Source of the DNA: Haloferax mediterranei ATCC 33500
Lineage (GTDB): Archaea > Halobacteriota > Halobacteria > Halobacteriales > Haloferacaceae
Assembly (NCBI RefSeq): GCF_000306765.2
Contig: NC_017941.2
Span: 1,798,001 to 1,862,000 of the forward strand
DNA length: 64,000 nucleotides
Direction of reading: 5' to 3'
Below, one piece after another: positions 9,093-18,549 of this stretch (positions within the stretch are counted from its first letter, which is position 1; every line of letters begins with the position of its first letter). The notes below the pieces were generated by a model that saw only the letters and a program-made list of their open reading frames with translations, was not told where the DNA came from and did not search any database. A program made the translations under genes and the position numbers.

Positions 9093-10433
9093 GTGAATCG
9101 CAACGACCGCGAAATCGTCGCTCTGGTGATGCTCGCCCACGGGATGGTTCACACGTACGAGTTGTCGATTCCCATCTTCGTCGCCATCTGGCTCAACGGG
9201 TACGCCACCATCGACCTCGGTCTCACGGCAATTCCCGTTACGACCGCCTCACTGGGTGTGATGGTCGGTCTCGGGTTCGCCCTGTTCGGCTTAGGAGCAC
9301 TTCCCGGCGGCGTCCTCGTGGACCGCATCGGGTCGAAGCGCCTCATCGTCGCCTGCCTCCTCGGAATGGCCGGTTCGTTCGTTCTTCTCGCGGCGGCCCC
9401 CAACCTCGTCGTCGTCGCACTCGCGCTCATCGTCTGGGGCGCAGCAGCGAGCGTGTATCACCCCGCCGGACTCCGGCTCATCAGCACGGGCGTCGAAGAA
9501 CGGGGCACGGGCTTCGCCTACCACGGCATCGCCGGTAACCTCGGTATCGGCTTCGGCCCCTTCCTCACGGCGCTTCTGTTGCTCTTTTTCGACTGGCACC
9601 TCGTCGCTGGCGTCCTCGCGATTCCGGCACTCCTGGCGGCCGTTCTCGCGACACGTGCTGACTTCGAAGAACAGGCGGCCGTCGCCGCGGCAGACGGCGG
9701 AACTGGGGACGACGCTGCCGCGGTCGACGCTGACGCCGACGACAAAGCCGGGACTGGCGTCTCCTCGTTCGGCGAGTTCGTCTCGCAGTCGAAGCACCTC
9801 TTCGCGGGTGGCTTCGCCCTCGTGTTCGCGCTGGTGATGTTCTCGGGACTCTACTACCGCGGCGTCACGACGTTCCTTCCGGACCTCCTCGGCAACGTTA
9901 TCGGCATCGAACCGGTTCCCATCTCGTCGCTGCTTCCCGCTGCGCTCGTTCCCGGGTCGGCGGCCGCGGCACCGACGCTCGACGTGGAACTGTATGTGTA
10001 CGCCGGCCTGCTCACCATCGGCGTCTTCGGACAGTACGTCGGCGGGAAACTCACGGACCGCATTCGAACCGAACGGGGGTTAATCGCCGGCTTCGGCGCG
10101 CTCGCGGTCGTCGCCGTCGCGTTCCTTCCCGTCGCGAGTCTCGGCGTTGGCCCGCTCCTCGCAATCTGTGCGCTCCTCGGCTTCTTCCTGTTCATGGTTC
10201 AGCCGTTCTATCAGGCGACTGTCGCCGAGTACACGCCCGCCGGATTGCGCGGTCTCTCGTACGGCTTCACCTACCTCGGCGTGTTCGGCGTGGGCGCACT
10301 CGGCGGCGCAATCGCGGGCTTCGTGCTCGCGGTCGCCGACTCCACGGCGCTCTTCACGGTGCTCGCCGGGTTCGCGGCGGCCGCGGCGCTCCTTGGTGTG
10401 ACGTTGTTGCGACGGCGGCCGACCCTCGCCTAA
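9093..10433 (+). CDS. Major facilitator superfamily transporter
   Basis: The product is 446 residues with twelve predicted membrane helices. It has the MFS loop 2-3 motif GGVLVDRIGSKRLIV and a hydrophilic, acidic central loop near residues 200-235. A GTG at 9093 giving MNRNDREIVALVMLAHG is preferred; an in-frame ATG at 9060 adds eleven residues with untypical codons. The substrate is unknown. AT-rich DNA at 9006-9020 (ttaacatatatcg) probably holds the TATA box. A T-rich tract follows the stop. Confidence 0.85.
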   Translation: MNRNDREIVALVMLAHGMVHTYELSIPIFVAIWLNGYATIDLGLTAIPVTTASLGVMVGLGFALFGLGALPGGVLVDRIGSKRLIVACLLGMAGSFVLLAAAPNLVVVALALIVWGAAASVYHPAGLRLISTGVEERGTGFAYHGIAGNLGIGFGPFLTALLLLFFDWHLVAGVLAIPALLAAVLATRADFEEQAAVAAADGGTGDDAAAVDADADDKAGTGVSSFGEFVSQSKHLFAGGFALVFALVMFSGLYYRGVTTFLPDLLGNVIGIEPVPISSLLPAALVPGSAAAAPTLDVELYVYAGLLTIGVFGQYVGGKLTDRIRTERGLIAGFGALAVVAVAFLPVASLGVGPLLAICALLGFFLFMVQPFYQATVAEYTPAGLRGLSYGFTYLGVFGVGALGGAIAGFVLAVADSTALFTVLAGFAAAAALLGVTLLRRRPTLA

Positions 10434-10469
10434 AACGGCTCGGGCGGCCAGAATTCGAGTGTTTCGGGG

Positions 10470-10479
10470 TTTGTTTTTT
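10470..10479 (+). terminator. T-rich tract after the MFS gene
   Basis: A run of T residues (tttgtttttt) lies about 40 bases after the stop at 10433, between two convergent genes. T-tracts terminate archaeal RNA polymerase; no strong hairpin is seen. Confidence 0.4.
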
Positions 10480-10501
10480 GAACGATTCAGAGGGTTGGTT
10501 T

Positions 10502-10918
10502 TCAGACGATTCGGAAGTACAGGGTTCGCCAGACGGCGATGGCGGCCGATCCGAGGACCAGCATGACGGCGACGAACGCGGGTTCTGCGCCGCCTTCGAA
10601 AAGCGGGGTCCAGCGAATCCCGACACCGACAACCGCGGCGACGAGCCACGACCGGATGCCGAGCGGAACAGCCGACTTTGCCGACTCCGCCGCACCGGGA
10701 GAGTACGCACCCAGAAGCGGCGAGATGATTGCCCACGAGATGAGGAACGGTACGGCTGTGAGTACCCACCCTACTGGTTCATTCGATAGGTATGGGACCC
10801 CGTTGTGCTGAATCACGCCAGCGGTCACGAGGAGGAAGATGGCGAGTACGTCACCCACGGCGATGGGTAGCGCCCCGGCATCGAGTCGCTCCTCGAGGAA
10901 GGACGTCGAGGTTGCCAT
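10502..10918 (-). CDS. DUF3054 membrane protein
   Basis: The product has 138 residues with four membrane helices. It matches DUF3054 in length and in the pattern of a short N-terminal arm, a first helix around DVLAIFLLVTAGVIQHNG, and a last helix ending WRTLYFRIV. It lies 21 bases after the methyltransferase on the same strand, which suggests one transcript. The family function is unknown. Confidence 0.85.
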   Translation of the reverse strand: MATSTSFLEERLDAGALPIAVGDVLAIFLLVTAGVIQHNGVPYLSNEPVGWVLTAVPFLISWAIISPLLGAYSPGAAESAKSAVPLGIRSWLVAAVVGVGIRWTPLFEGGAEPAFVAVMLVLGSAAIAVWRTLYFRIV

Positions 10919-10939
10919 ACCCGTGGATTCGTCGCCCCC

Positions 10940-11521
10940 CTAATGGTTTTCCCGTTTTTTCCCGACCACCGTGTATTCGAACCCCGTCTCGACAACTGCC
11001 GACTCGAACCCGACGCGTTCGAGAAAGCGCGTCAGTTCCTGCGGCGTCGCAAACGACGACCCGAATCCGACGACTCGCTCAGCAACCACCAACCCGCGCC
11101 CGAGGAGCGTTTCGGGGTCGAACTCGTTGACGGCGAAGACGCCGCCGGGTGCGAGCACGCGGTAGACTTCTTCCGCGACGGTCCGCTGACTCGGCATGTG
11201 GTGGAAGGCGTCGACGACAGTCACGGCATCGACCGAACCATCCGCAAACGGGAGCGACCGGGCATCACCGCGTACACAATCGAGACCGCGCTCTCGTGCC
11301 CGCGAAAGCATCCCTGCCGAGCGGTCGAGGACGATTCGCTCGGGAACGTCGAGCGCGAGCGTCGCTCTGCCGGACCCGCCGCCGATGTCGACGACGCGCT
11401 CTACGGGACGGTCGGCACGGGCGAGGGCATCTTCGAGTGCATCCGCTTCGGCGGGCGGCATCACGAGGTCGTAGAGCGGTGCGAACCGGTCGAAGAACCG
11501 AACGTCGCCAGCGCCGTGCAT
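10940..11521 (-). CDS. Class I SAM-dependent methyltransferase
   Basis: The product is 193 residues from the ATG at 11521 (MHGAGDVRFFDRFAPLYD). It shows motif I VVDIGGGSGRATLAL, an acidic residue after strand 2, and the post-motif VVDAFHHMP typical of the UbiE/Methyltransf_11 group. The substrate cannot be told; small lipophilic molecules such as quinones are common in this group. It is divergent from the acetyltransferase gene at 11581, leaving only 59 bases for both promoters. Confidence 0.85.
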   Translation of the reverse strand: MHGAGDVRFFDRFAPLYDLVMPPAEADALEDALARADRPVERVVDIGGGSGRATLALDVPERIVLDRSAGMLSRARERGLDCVRGDARSLPFADGSVDAVTVVDAFHHMPSQRTVAEEVYRVLAPGGVFAVNEFDPETLLGRGLVVAERVVGFGSSFATPQELTRFLERVGFESAVVETGFEYTVVGKKRENH

Positions 11522-11580
11522 GACTGATTCGTCGGCTTCGTCGGGGAAGGTTCTTGCGCGCGGCGGACTCTCTCTCACGC

Positions 11581-12225
11581 ATGGAGTTCGACCTCCTCGG
11601 GTGGCCGGACGACGGGCCGCGACTCAGGCTCGACTACCGGCGGTTCGCCTACGCGGGGAAGTTCGTCACCCCAAAGACGGGAAAGGCGGTGCTCCGCGAC
11701 CCGGACACACCGCTTCCGCCACTGGACGACGAGCGACCCGCACCGACCGGCGGTCCGGATTCGCTACCCCCGCTGTCGGAGGACGTGGTCGCGGCAGTCG
11801 CATTCAACGAGGACCGAACTGACCCGACGACCCTCTGGCTTAGGTACGTCACCGTCAGAGCCGACCGGAAGGGCGAGGGACTCGGTCCGAAACTCCTCGC
11901 TCGAACTTGTGAGGCGGCCGCCGAACGCGGCTACGAGACGGTTCGAATCGCCACGAACAACCCCTTCGCCTACGAGGCGTGCCACAAGGCCGGATTCGGT
12001 TTCACCGGCCGCGAGACGGGTGTCGCCGAACTGGTCTTGGAGCGCCCGGCGGACGCGCCCGCGTCGGTTTCCCGTGAGACGTACCAGTCGGGACTTGACC
12101 GCTATCGCGTCCGCGACCTCGACGACCGAGAACGGGAATTTCTCGCTGCCCGCGAGGGAACCACTCCCCCCGGCCACGAAGGAGCCGGTTCTCCCTCCAC
12201 TGACGACGCGCACTCGGACGATTGA
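11581..12225 (+). CDS. GNAT family N-acetyltransferase with extended N-terminus
   Basis: The product is 214 residues from ATG 11581. The acetyl-CoA-binding motif is around RYVTVRADRKGEGLGPKLL (about 95-113), and NPFAYEACHKAGF (about 130-143) is the usual GNAT C-terminal motif. The first 80 residues are less typical and may recognise the substrate, and the tail from about 165 is acidic and probably disordered. fen follows after 27 bases, so the two are likely co-transcribed. The substrate is unknown. Confidence 0.85.
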   Translation: MEFDLLGWPDDGPRLRLDYRRFAYAGKFVTPKTGKAVLRDPDTPLPPLDDERPAPTGGPDSLPPLSEDVVAAVAFNEDRTDPTTLWLRYVTVRADRKGEGLGPKLLARTCEAAAERGYETVRIATNNPFAYEACHKAGFGFTGRETGVAELVLERPADAPASVSRETYQSGLDRYRVRDLDDREREFLAAREGTTPPGHEGAGSPSTDDAHSDD

Positions 12226-12252
12226 AACCCTCGCATCTCGAAGGCCGAGCAA

Positions 12253-13233
12253 ATGGGAAACGCAGACCTGCGGACGCTCGCCGCGCTTTCTGAGGTGTCG
12301 TTCGACGAGGTGGCCGGGAGCGTGGTCGCCGTGGACGCGCACAACTGGCTGTATCGCTATCTTACGACGACGGTCAAGTGGACGAGTTCGGAGAAGTACA
12401 CGACGAGCGAGGGCGAGGAAGTCGCCAACCTCGTCGGTATCGTCCAAGGTCTCCCCAAGTTCTTCGAACACGACCTGACGCCCGTCTTCGTCTTCGACGG
12501 TGGCGTCACGGAGATGAAAGACGACGAGGTCGCAAAGCGTCGCAAACAGCGCGAGAAGGCCGAAGAACGCCTCGAAGAAGCACGCGAAGCTGGCGACGCG
12601 GTCGAAGCCGCCCGGATGGAAGCTCGCACGCAACGACTCACGGAGACGATTCAGGACACGAGCCGTGAACTGCTCCGCCTGCTCGACGTGCCGGTGGTCG
12701 AAGCACCTGCCGAGGGCGAGGCGCAGGCGTCCTACATGGCTCGTAAAGGCGATGCCGACTACGTCGGAAGCGAGGACTACGACACGCTCCTGTTCGGCGC
12801 ACCGTACACGCTCCGGCAACTCACGAGCAAAGGGAACCCGGAACTGATGGACCTCGATGCAACCCTCGAAAAACACGATATCTCGTGGGAGCAACTCGTG
12901 GACATCGCCATGCTCTGCGGGACCGACTTCAACGAGGGAATCACGGGCGTCGGCCCGAAGACCGCCGTCAAGGAGGTCAAGAAACACGGCGACCTGTGGA
13001 GCGTCCTCGAAGCCCGCGGCGACAGCATCCCCAACGCCGACCGGGTGCGCGAGTTCTTCCTCGACCCACCAGTCACCGACGACTACGACTACAACACGGG
13101 AATCGACCCCGATGTGGACGCCGCCCGCGAGTTCGTCACCGAGACGTGGGAAGTCGACCCCGACGAAGTTCGGCGCGGTTTCGAGCGCATCGAGAAATCG
13201 GTTACGCAGACGGGACTGGACCGCTGGACGTAG
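12253..13233 (+). CDS. fen: Flap endonuclease 1 (FEN1/Rad2)
   Basis: The product has 326 residues. It has an N-terminal XPG domain ([19 protein letters not shown]), an internal XPG domain ([26 protein letters not shown]) carrying the acidic metal ligands, and a helix-hairpin-helix region ([16 protein letters not shown]). It ends QTGLDRWT, a PCNA-interacting (PIP) motif. FEN1 cuts 5' flaps during Okazaki-fragment maturation and base-excision repair. The length is normal for haloarchaea. Confidence 0.96.
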   Translation: MGNADLRTLAALSEVSFDEVAGSVVAVDAHNWLYRYLTTTVKWTSSEKYTTSEGEEVANLVGIVQGLPKFFEHDLTPVFVFDGGVTEMKDDEVAKRRKQREKAEERLEEAREAGDAVEAARMEARTQRLTETIQDTSRELLRLLDVPVVEAPAEGEAQASYMARKGDADYVGSEDYDTLLFGAPYTLRQLTSKGNPELMDLDATLEKHDISWEQLVDIAMLCGTDFNEGITGVGPKTAVKEVKKHGDLWSVLEARGDSIPNADRVREFFLDPPVTDDYDYNTGIDPDVDAAREFVTETWEVDPDEVRRGFERIEKSVTQTGLDRWT

Positions 13234-13301
13234 GATAGATGTCTTCCCCGAATTGACGACACCACAACACGTTTAGTTCGGTCGATTGCGAGTTCAGCCG
13301 T

Positions 13302-14633
13302 ATGCCCGACGACGACGAAACATCGTCCCTCCTTTCGCGCCGACAGCTGCTCGGCCTCCTCGGTGGCGGGAGCGCAGCAGTCGCTGGAGTGAGTTGGTTC
13401 GCCCCGACGTGGCTCCCGGACCCGGTGACAGACACGCTAACGACGCTGTACCCGGACCCATCGAGTAACTACGTCTGGCGGCCGCCCGTCAGTGACGACC
13501 ACGCCGACGAGGCGGTGGCGGCGCTGGAGGATGCAGTCGAACTGGCGAACGAGTTGCGCTCGCGTATCGACCTCGACTCGGTCGAAAACGACAATTTACG
13601 AGTCCACCTCAATCGCAGCCCTTCCGGCGGCCACCTCGAATCGGCGAAGAGTGGGACTCGCAGTAATCGCGAGCGACTCCATTCGACAATCAGTGGACTG
13701 CTGTTCACTGGCCAAGCAATCGGTGCCGCGAAGGTCGTCCTCGATGAGGCCGACCCCGAAGCAGTCGTCGAACGCGGCCGGAAACTCCGACGGACAACCG
13801 ACGACATCGCCGACTCCATCTCCGAGTACCGCGTCTCCGATGCGGGCCGCGACCTCGGGTACCTCTACGCTATCGAGCGACGACTCATGTTCGCCCGGCT
13901 GGAATCGCATCAGGGCGGAATCTTCACCGGCGGCACGGCCGACGCCGACGAGTACGACGCCCACGACATCGCAAGCACGTGGGGGTCGCATCTCCAAGCG
14001 AAGCAGTACATCCGAACTGCCCGGCACTACCGAGACCAGTACCAGTCGAACCTCGGAAGCCAACCCACGTCGCATCGGAGTCGCATCCAAAACGCCCTCG
14101 ACGACTTTCTGGCCGAAATCGAGGAGTATCCGACCCGCGGAGAGATGCGAACCAACGTCGAAGAAGAACTCGGTGACGACGACCGAACCCCCCACGGCGT
14201 GGCCAAATTCGAATTATACAGCCTCTGTTACGACAACGACTTCCGCGTGTTCGAGAACAGTCTCGACCGCGACTTGCTCGTGCTTCGAGTCGTGGCCACC
14301 GGCGATGCCCTCCTCAAACGCCGAGCACACGATTTCGCCCTCTCAGAACTCGACGTAGAACAGGGTGACACCGACTACGACTCTGGCCGGTCGTTCCGCG
14401 CGAAACGCCGGGCGATGCGTCAGTTCCGAACGACCAAAGACGAGTACGATTCGAACTTCGCGGGTGTCGTCGCGAACGAGGCTGCGAGCTTCATTCGCGG
14501 TGGCGACGTCGGCCTCGAAATGGGTGACGGTCCAGCGTGGCGCGACCGCGTCAAATCGTCTGTGTACTCTCTCATCGCCGAAGGGATGCTCCGCAACCTC
14601 GGCGACGTGGTCGAGCCACTCGAACAGGGCTGA
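13302..14633 (+). CDS. Predicted Tat-exported protein of unknown function
   Basis: The product has 443 residues. The N-terminus SRRQLLGLLGGGSAAVAGVS is a twin-arginine signal with a hydrophobic core, the usual haloarchaeal export route. Residues about 60-440 are mainly helical and acidic with many charged heptad-like segments and no enzyme motif I recognise. No cysteine for a lipobox is visible. It lies 68 bases after fen, which may reflect a separate promoter. Related proteins seem confined to haloarchaea, but this cannot be tested here. Confidence 0.7.
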   Translation: MPDDDETSSLLSRRQLLGLLGGGSAAVAGVSWFAPTWLPDPVTDTLTTLYPDPSSNYVWRPPVSDDHADEAVAALEDAVELANELRSRIDLDSVENDNLRVHLNRSPSGGHLESAKSGTRSNRERLHSTISGLLFTGQAIGAAKVVLDEADPEAVVERGRKLRRTTDDIADSISEYRVSDAGRDLGYLYAIERRLMFARLESHQGGIFTGGTADADEYDAHDIASTWGSHLQAKQYIRTARHYRDQYQSNLGSQPTSHRSRIQNALDDFLAEIEEYPTRGEMRTNVEEELGDDDRTPHGVAKFELYSLCYDNDFRVFENSLDRDLLVLRVVATGDALLKRRAHDFALSELDVEQGDTDYDSGRSFRAKRRAMRQFRTTKDEYDSNFAGVVANEAASFIRGGDVGLEMGDGPAWRDRVKSSVYSLIAEGMLRNLGDVVEPLEQG

Positions 14634-14660
14634 GAAAGCGTAGAAAAACCGGCCGTCGCC

Positions 14661-16013
14661 CTACGACACGTCCCCGATAGCATCGAGGAGCATGTTCGCG
14701 CCGATGTCGATTTCGCGCTCGGTCACGTCGAGCGGTGGGAGGATACGGAGCACTTTGTGACCGCATGCGAGAGTGAGTAGACCGCGCTTGAGCGCGGCTT
14801 CCTGCGCGTCGTCGCGGCGGTCTTTGCTGTCGAACTCGACGGCGAGGAGGAGACCCTTCCCGCGCACGTCGGTGACGGTGTCGGGGGCGCTGTCTCGAAC
14901 CGTCTCTTTGAACTGGCGGCCGTGGGCGACGGCGTTGTCCAGCAGGTCGTAGTCCTCGATTGCTTCGAGAGTGAACACGCCCTGCATCGACGAGAGGATG
15001 TCACCTGCACCCCACGTCGAAGAGAGGCGACTCTTCTCTGACGGGAAGATATCGGAGTTCGAGATGGTCGCACCCACGCGGAGACCTTTCGCGCCGGTGA
15101 TGACATCCGGTTCCATCGGGTAGTTGTCTGCGCCCCACATCTCGCCGGTTCGGCCCACGCCGGACTGAATCTCGTCAGCGATGAGCGTCAGGTCGTAGTC
15201 GTCGACGACGGCGGCGAGTTCGTCGGCGAAGGCGTCGGAGGGGAAGCGATACCCGCCTTCGCCCTGAACCGGCTCGACGATGACGTAGGCGACCTCGTCG
15301 GCGTCGACGTGGCCCGTCTCGGGGTGGAGTTTCTGCCGAAGTTTCGACGCGGCGGACTCCGAGTCGGGGAAGAACCCACACGAGCACGTTTCGGGGGAGC
15401 ACGAGCGGTCGTCGCAGAACGGAACGTCGAGAACGCCCGAAATCTCGGGATACTTGCGCCGGTAGACCGATTTCGAGCGGTTGAGCGAGAGCGCCCCGAG
15501 CGTGCGGCCGTGGAACGCGCCTTCGAAGGTGATGCCGTACTTCGCGCCGTCGGCGTTGTCGTAGGAGATTTTGATGGCGTTCTCGACGGCCTCGGCCCCG
15601 GAGTTCGAGAGGAAGACGGTATCCATGCCGTAGTGGCTCGTGAGGTCCGTCAGTTTGTCCATGAGGGCGGCGGGACCGGGGAACTGCTCTTCGCCGGGGG
15701 CGGACCGGTCGCTAACGTAGAAGTCCTGTCCGGCAATCTTGGTCGGGTCGACGAGGTCGAACTCCGACATTCGGTCCATAATCTTCGGGTTGTTGTAGCC
15801 GAGTGGGGCGGCGGCGACGTGACTGGTGAAGTCGAGGAGGACGTTTCCGTCGACATCAGTACAAAACGGACCCTCCGCCTCGGCGGTGATGTCCCAGACG
15901 AAGTCGTAGACGTAGGTACTCGGTGCAGCGTGGTCGTGGTGGTATTCGACCCACTCACGAGCGCGTTTGCCGGGCATGGTATCGACGTGGGGTTCCGCCG
16001 TCTCTCGGTCCAT
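14661..16013 (-). CDS. Class III PLP-dependent aminotransferase (GABA/ornithine type)
   Basis: The product is 450 residues from the ATG at 16013. The fold-type I class III features are present: the LSNSGAEAVENAIK phosphate-binding region (136-149), EGAFHGRTLG (164-173), the aspartate of LIADEIQSGVGR (D280) and the PLP lysine in TGAKG (K309). This group moves amino groups from 4-aminobutyrate, ornithine, lysine or related omega-amines. An unusual four-cysteine segment (C200, C205, C210, C212) suggests a bound metal. The gene stands alone and is divergent from the AI-2E-type transporter. Confidence 0.88.
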   Translation of the reverse strand: MDRETAEPHVDTMPGKRAREWVEYHHDHAAPSTYVYDFVWDITAEAEGPFCTDVDGNVLLDFTSHVAAAPLGYNNPKIMDRMSEFDLVDPTKIAGQDFYVSDRSAPGEEQFPGPAALMDKLTDLTSHYGMDTVFLSNSGAEAVENAIKISYDNADGAKYGITFEGAFHGRTLGALSLNRSKSVYRRKYPEISGVLDVPFCDDRSCSPETCSCGFFPDSESAASKLRQKLHPETGHVDADEVAYVIVEPVQGEGGYRFPSDAFADELAAVVDDYDLTLIADEIQSGVGRTGEMWGADNYPMEPDVITGAKGLRVGATISNSDIFPSEKSRLSSTWGAGDILSSMQGVFTLEAIEDYDLLDNAVAHGRQFKETVRDSAPDTVTDVRGKGLLLAVEFDSKDRRDDAQEAALKRGLLTLACGHKVLRILPPLDVTEREIDIGANMLLDAIGDVS

Positions 16014-16200
16014 GAGCAATGGTACAACGGCACGTGGATTAAGACATTCGCTATTAATAATGTAATATATACGAAGATAGAGGTTCAGTCGGTTGGTTTC
16101 GCGTGGGTCCCCGTCGGACACCACAGGCAAACGTGACGGAGACACGTCTGACCTGTCGAACGCTCGATAGGCTTTTGCCGTTTCCCCGTCCCTGTCCTGT

Positions 16201-17499
16201 ATGGCTCTCCGTGACATTCAGCGTTCCCGTGCGATGTGGTGGGCGCTCGCGTTGGTTCTCGCGGGTGCGTTCACCTTCGTCGTCTACTCTTTCATCGGGA
16301 CGTTCGTCTTCGGTCTCTTCATCTACTACGCGACTCGGCCCATCTACCGGCGGATTCGTCGACGAATCCGTCCGCCGAGTCTCGCCGCTGCGGTGGCACT
16401 GTTCGCACTCGCACTCCCTGCACTCGGCCTCGTCACCTACGCGGCGACAATCGCCCTCCGGGAGTTCTTGAAGTACGCCGACCGTCTGTCGACCAATAAC
16501 GGCGTAATCGACCTCGAAGCGTACGGTATCGACCCGAAATTACTCGAGGGGATTGCCAGCCCGCAGGCGCTTTTGGAGTACGACTTCGGCTCGCTTTTGA
16601 CACCGGATGCCATCAGTTCGTTGTTCGACTCACTCAGCGTCGCAGCCAACACCTTCGCCTTCCTCGGCGTCGGCGCAATCCACCTGTTCGTCATGATTGC
16701 GTTCGCGTTCTACCTCCTCCGCGACGACCATCGGCTCAGTCGATGGGGTCGGTCGATGTTCAGCGACGACCACGGTATCTTGGAAGCGTACGTGCGCGCC
16801 GTCGACCGCGACTTCAACAACATCTTCTTCGGGAACATCCTGAACGCCGTGCTCACTGGAACAATCGGCGTTATCGCCTACTCACTTCTGAACGTGCTCG
16901 CACCCACAGGCGTCGAGATTCCTGCCCCTGCCCTCGTCGGCCTACTCGCTGGTGTCGCGAGTCTTATCCCGGTGGTTGGAATGAAACTCGTCTACGTCCC
17001 CGTCACGGGGTACATGGGCTTAGAGGCCACATTGGCGAATCCGCCGGGACTGTGGTTCGTTCTCCTCTTCGCCGCCGTCTCGTTCGTCATCGTCGATACG
17101 ATTCCCGACCTCGTGCTCAGGCCGTACGTCTCCGGTCGGAGCCTCCACGTCGGTGCCGTGATGATTGCCTACACGTTCGGCCCGCTGCTGTTCGGGTGGT
17201 ACGGCATCTTCCTCCTGCCGATGGTACTCGTCCTCCTCGTGAACTTCGTCCGACTCGTCCTTCCCGAGTTGCTAGCGGGGAAACCGATTCGGCCGTATAT
17301 GGTCGACCCAGTGCATCTGGTCGACAGTCCGACGGCTGAGGAGACGACACCCTCGCCGGTGACAGACGAACCGAGCGAAGAAGAGAGAATGGACCGGTCG
17401 GCAGATGACGACCTCGACGCCCCCGAGTTTTCCGACCGCGACGAGACGAGACCAAGTCGGGACTCTCGCTCGCCCTCTGACACCGGTCTCGACGGGTAG
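16201..17499 (+). CDS. AI-2E family transporter (PerM/YdiK-like)
   Basis: The product has 432 residues. Hydrophobic helices lie at about 12-45 and 60-85, a polar segment spans about 90-145, and five to six helices follow up to about residue 360. This is the AI-2E transporter layout, including the central VASLIPVVGMKLVYVPV and DTIPDLVLRPYVSG motifs. A long acidic C-terminal tail (365-432) is cytoplasmic. Family members have been linked to autoinducer or Na+/H+ transport; the substrate here is unknown. It converges with padR, with 5 bases between stops. Confidence 0.85.
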   Translation: MALRDIQRSRAMWWALALVLAGAFTFVVYSFIGTFVFGLFIYYATRPIYRRIRRRIRPPSLAAAVALFALALPALGLVTYAATIALREFLKYADRLSTNNGVIDLEAYGIDPKLLEGIASPQALLEYDFGSLLTPDAISSLFDSLSVAANTFAFLGVGAIHLFVMIAFAFYLLRDDHRLSRWGRSMFSDDHGILEAYVRAVDRDFNNIFFGNILNAVLTGTIGVIAYSLLNVLAPTGVEIPAPALVGLLAGVASLIPVVGMKLVYVPVTGYMGLEATLANPPGLWFVLLFAAVSFVIVDTIPDLVLRPYVSGRSLHVGAVMIAYTFGPLLFGWYGIFLLPMVLVLLVNFVRLVLPELLAGKPIRPYMVDPVHLVDSPTAEETTPSPVTDEPSEEERMDRSADDDLDAPEFSDRDETRPSRDSRSPSDTGLDG

Positions 17500-17504
17500 C
17501 CTCC

Positions 17505-17792
17505 CTAGGCGTCGAAGTCTTCCGGAATGTACTCTGCTTCCCACTCGTCGCGGGCTTTGATTTCACGACGGCCGCGACGCGTGAGCGTGTAGTAGTTGGT
17601 TCGGCGGTCACGCTGTCCCTTGTCGACGAGACCCTTCTCTACAAGCGTATCGAGGTTGGGATAGAGACGACCGTGGTGAATCTCCTTTTCGTAGTATGCT
17701 TCGAGTTCTTCTTTGATAGCGAGTCCGTGCGGCTCTTCGAGACCGGCGATAACGTACAGCAGGTCTCGCTGGAATCCTGTCAGGTCGTACAT
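17505..17792 (-). CDS. PadR family transcriptional regulator
   Basis: The product has 95 residues: a winged helix-turn-helix starting LTGFQRDLLYVIAGLEEPHG, with the family motif HHGRLYPNLDTLVEKGLV (about 39-56) and the wing RRTNYYTLTRRGRREI. It lacks the long C-terminal dimerisation helices of PadR-s2 proteins, as do many archaeal members. The upstream region has a short inverted repeat (tatgtt/aacata) that could serve autoregulation. Target genes are unknown. Confidence 0.9.
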   Translation of the reverse strand: MYDLTGFQRDLLYVIAGLEEPHGLAIKEELEAYYEKEIHHGRLYPNLDTLVEKGLVDKGQRDRRTNYYTLTRRGRREIKARDEWEAEYIPEDFDA

Positions 17793-17808
17793 CGGTAAAT
17801 TCGAAATG

Positions 17809-17837
17809 TATGTTATTGTCTAATTCAGATAAACATA
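17809..17837. promoter_or_regulatory. Inverted repeat upstream of padR, possible operator
   Basis: Arms tatgtt (17809-17814) and aacata (17832-17837) flank an AT-rich centre 17-45 bases before the padR start. PadR proteins often bind ATGT/ACAT dyads, but the 17-base centre is longer than usual, so the call is weak. Confidence 0.3.
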
Positions 17838-18009
17838 TCGGCATGTCCCGATGATTCTACGCCCGAAACGGTTCGAGTCACCAGAATATGCTCTCTCAGA
17901 TTATGTTGATTGATTTACTATTCTTCGATAACTACTGTTTCGTCGACCGGATATGTTCACAACTGGACGGCTCCTCCTCCTTATGCGGCTTGAATGTTTA
18001 TAGTTACCA

Positions 18010-18258
18010 ATGGGCATTGACCGACTGTTCGAAACGGAAATCCGGGAACAACGGGCTGGAGTCGCTGTGTATCTCCGTGATGCGGCCGACCGGCTCGAAG
18101 CCGGTGAGCTGGAATTTCACGATGATGAAGAAACGGTGGTCCTCGATGTTCCCGAACAGGTCACCCTCGAAGTGACCGTCGAACAAGACGATGATGCCCC
18201 CGATGCTGGCGACGTTCGTCGTGTCCGGTTCGAACTCCACTTGGAAAAGACGGCGTAG
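18010..18258 (+). CDS. amphi-Trp domain protein
   Basis: The product has 82 residues. LFETEIREQRAGVAVYLRDA followed by DRLEAGELEF and VVLDVPEQVTLEVTVEQ matches the amphi-Trp domain, a small alpha/beta domain found alone in haloarchaea. The canonical C-terminal tryptophan-containing strand is only partly preserved (VRFELHLEK). Function is unknown. The start is the ATG at 18010, with gtttatag about 16-23 bases upstream as a possible TATA-like element. It is followed by a strongly folded intergenic element. Confidence 0.75.
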   Translation: MGIDRLFETEIREQRAGVAVYLRDAADRLEAGELEFHDDEETVVLDVPEQVTLEVTVEQDDDAPDAGDVRRVRFELHLEKTA

Positions 18259-18266
18259 CGACTCAG

Positions 18267-18384
18267 ACTGATAGTCATCGAGTAGAAGGAAAGCATGCCG
18301 TGCCGGAAATCTCCGGCACGGCGTGCCGCCCTGAATTGGTCCCCGCTGACGCTTCGGCCCTCCAAAGCGAAGCGTCACTATCAG
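18267..18384. repeat. Three-way-junction palindromic element
   Basis: An outer stem CTGATAGT/ACTATCAG (18268-18275 and 18377-18384) encloses two hairpins. Hairpin 1 (18293-18326) has about 15 pairs around the loop AATC, counting one G-U pair. Hairpin 2 is a 10-pair stem TGACGCTTCG/CGAAGCGTCA (18347-18356 and 18368-18377) with an 11-base loop. It lies just after the amphi-Trp gene. It could be a small miniature transposable element, a structured RNA or a 3' UTR element; no identity is claimed. Confidence 0.6.
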
Positions 18385-18549
18385 CTATCGTTCGGTTTCA
18401 CTTAAAGATAACGACGAGTGCCAACCATTGACAACACGACTGAATGTACGCTTTATTGATGCTCTGTCGCTCGGATTCGCACCTACCGGTGTTTGTGGTC
18501 TTCCCAGTTTTGGCTGTCTAACACCGTCCACATGTGTCCGTATGAACTG

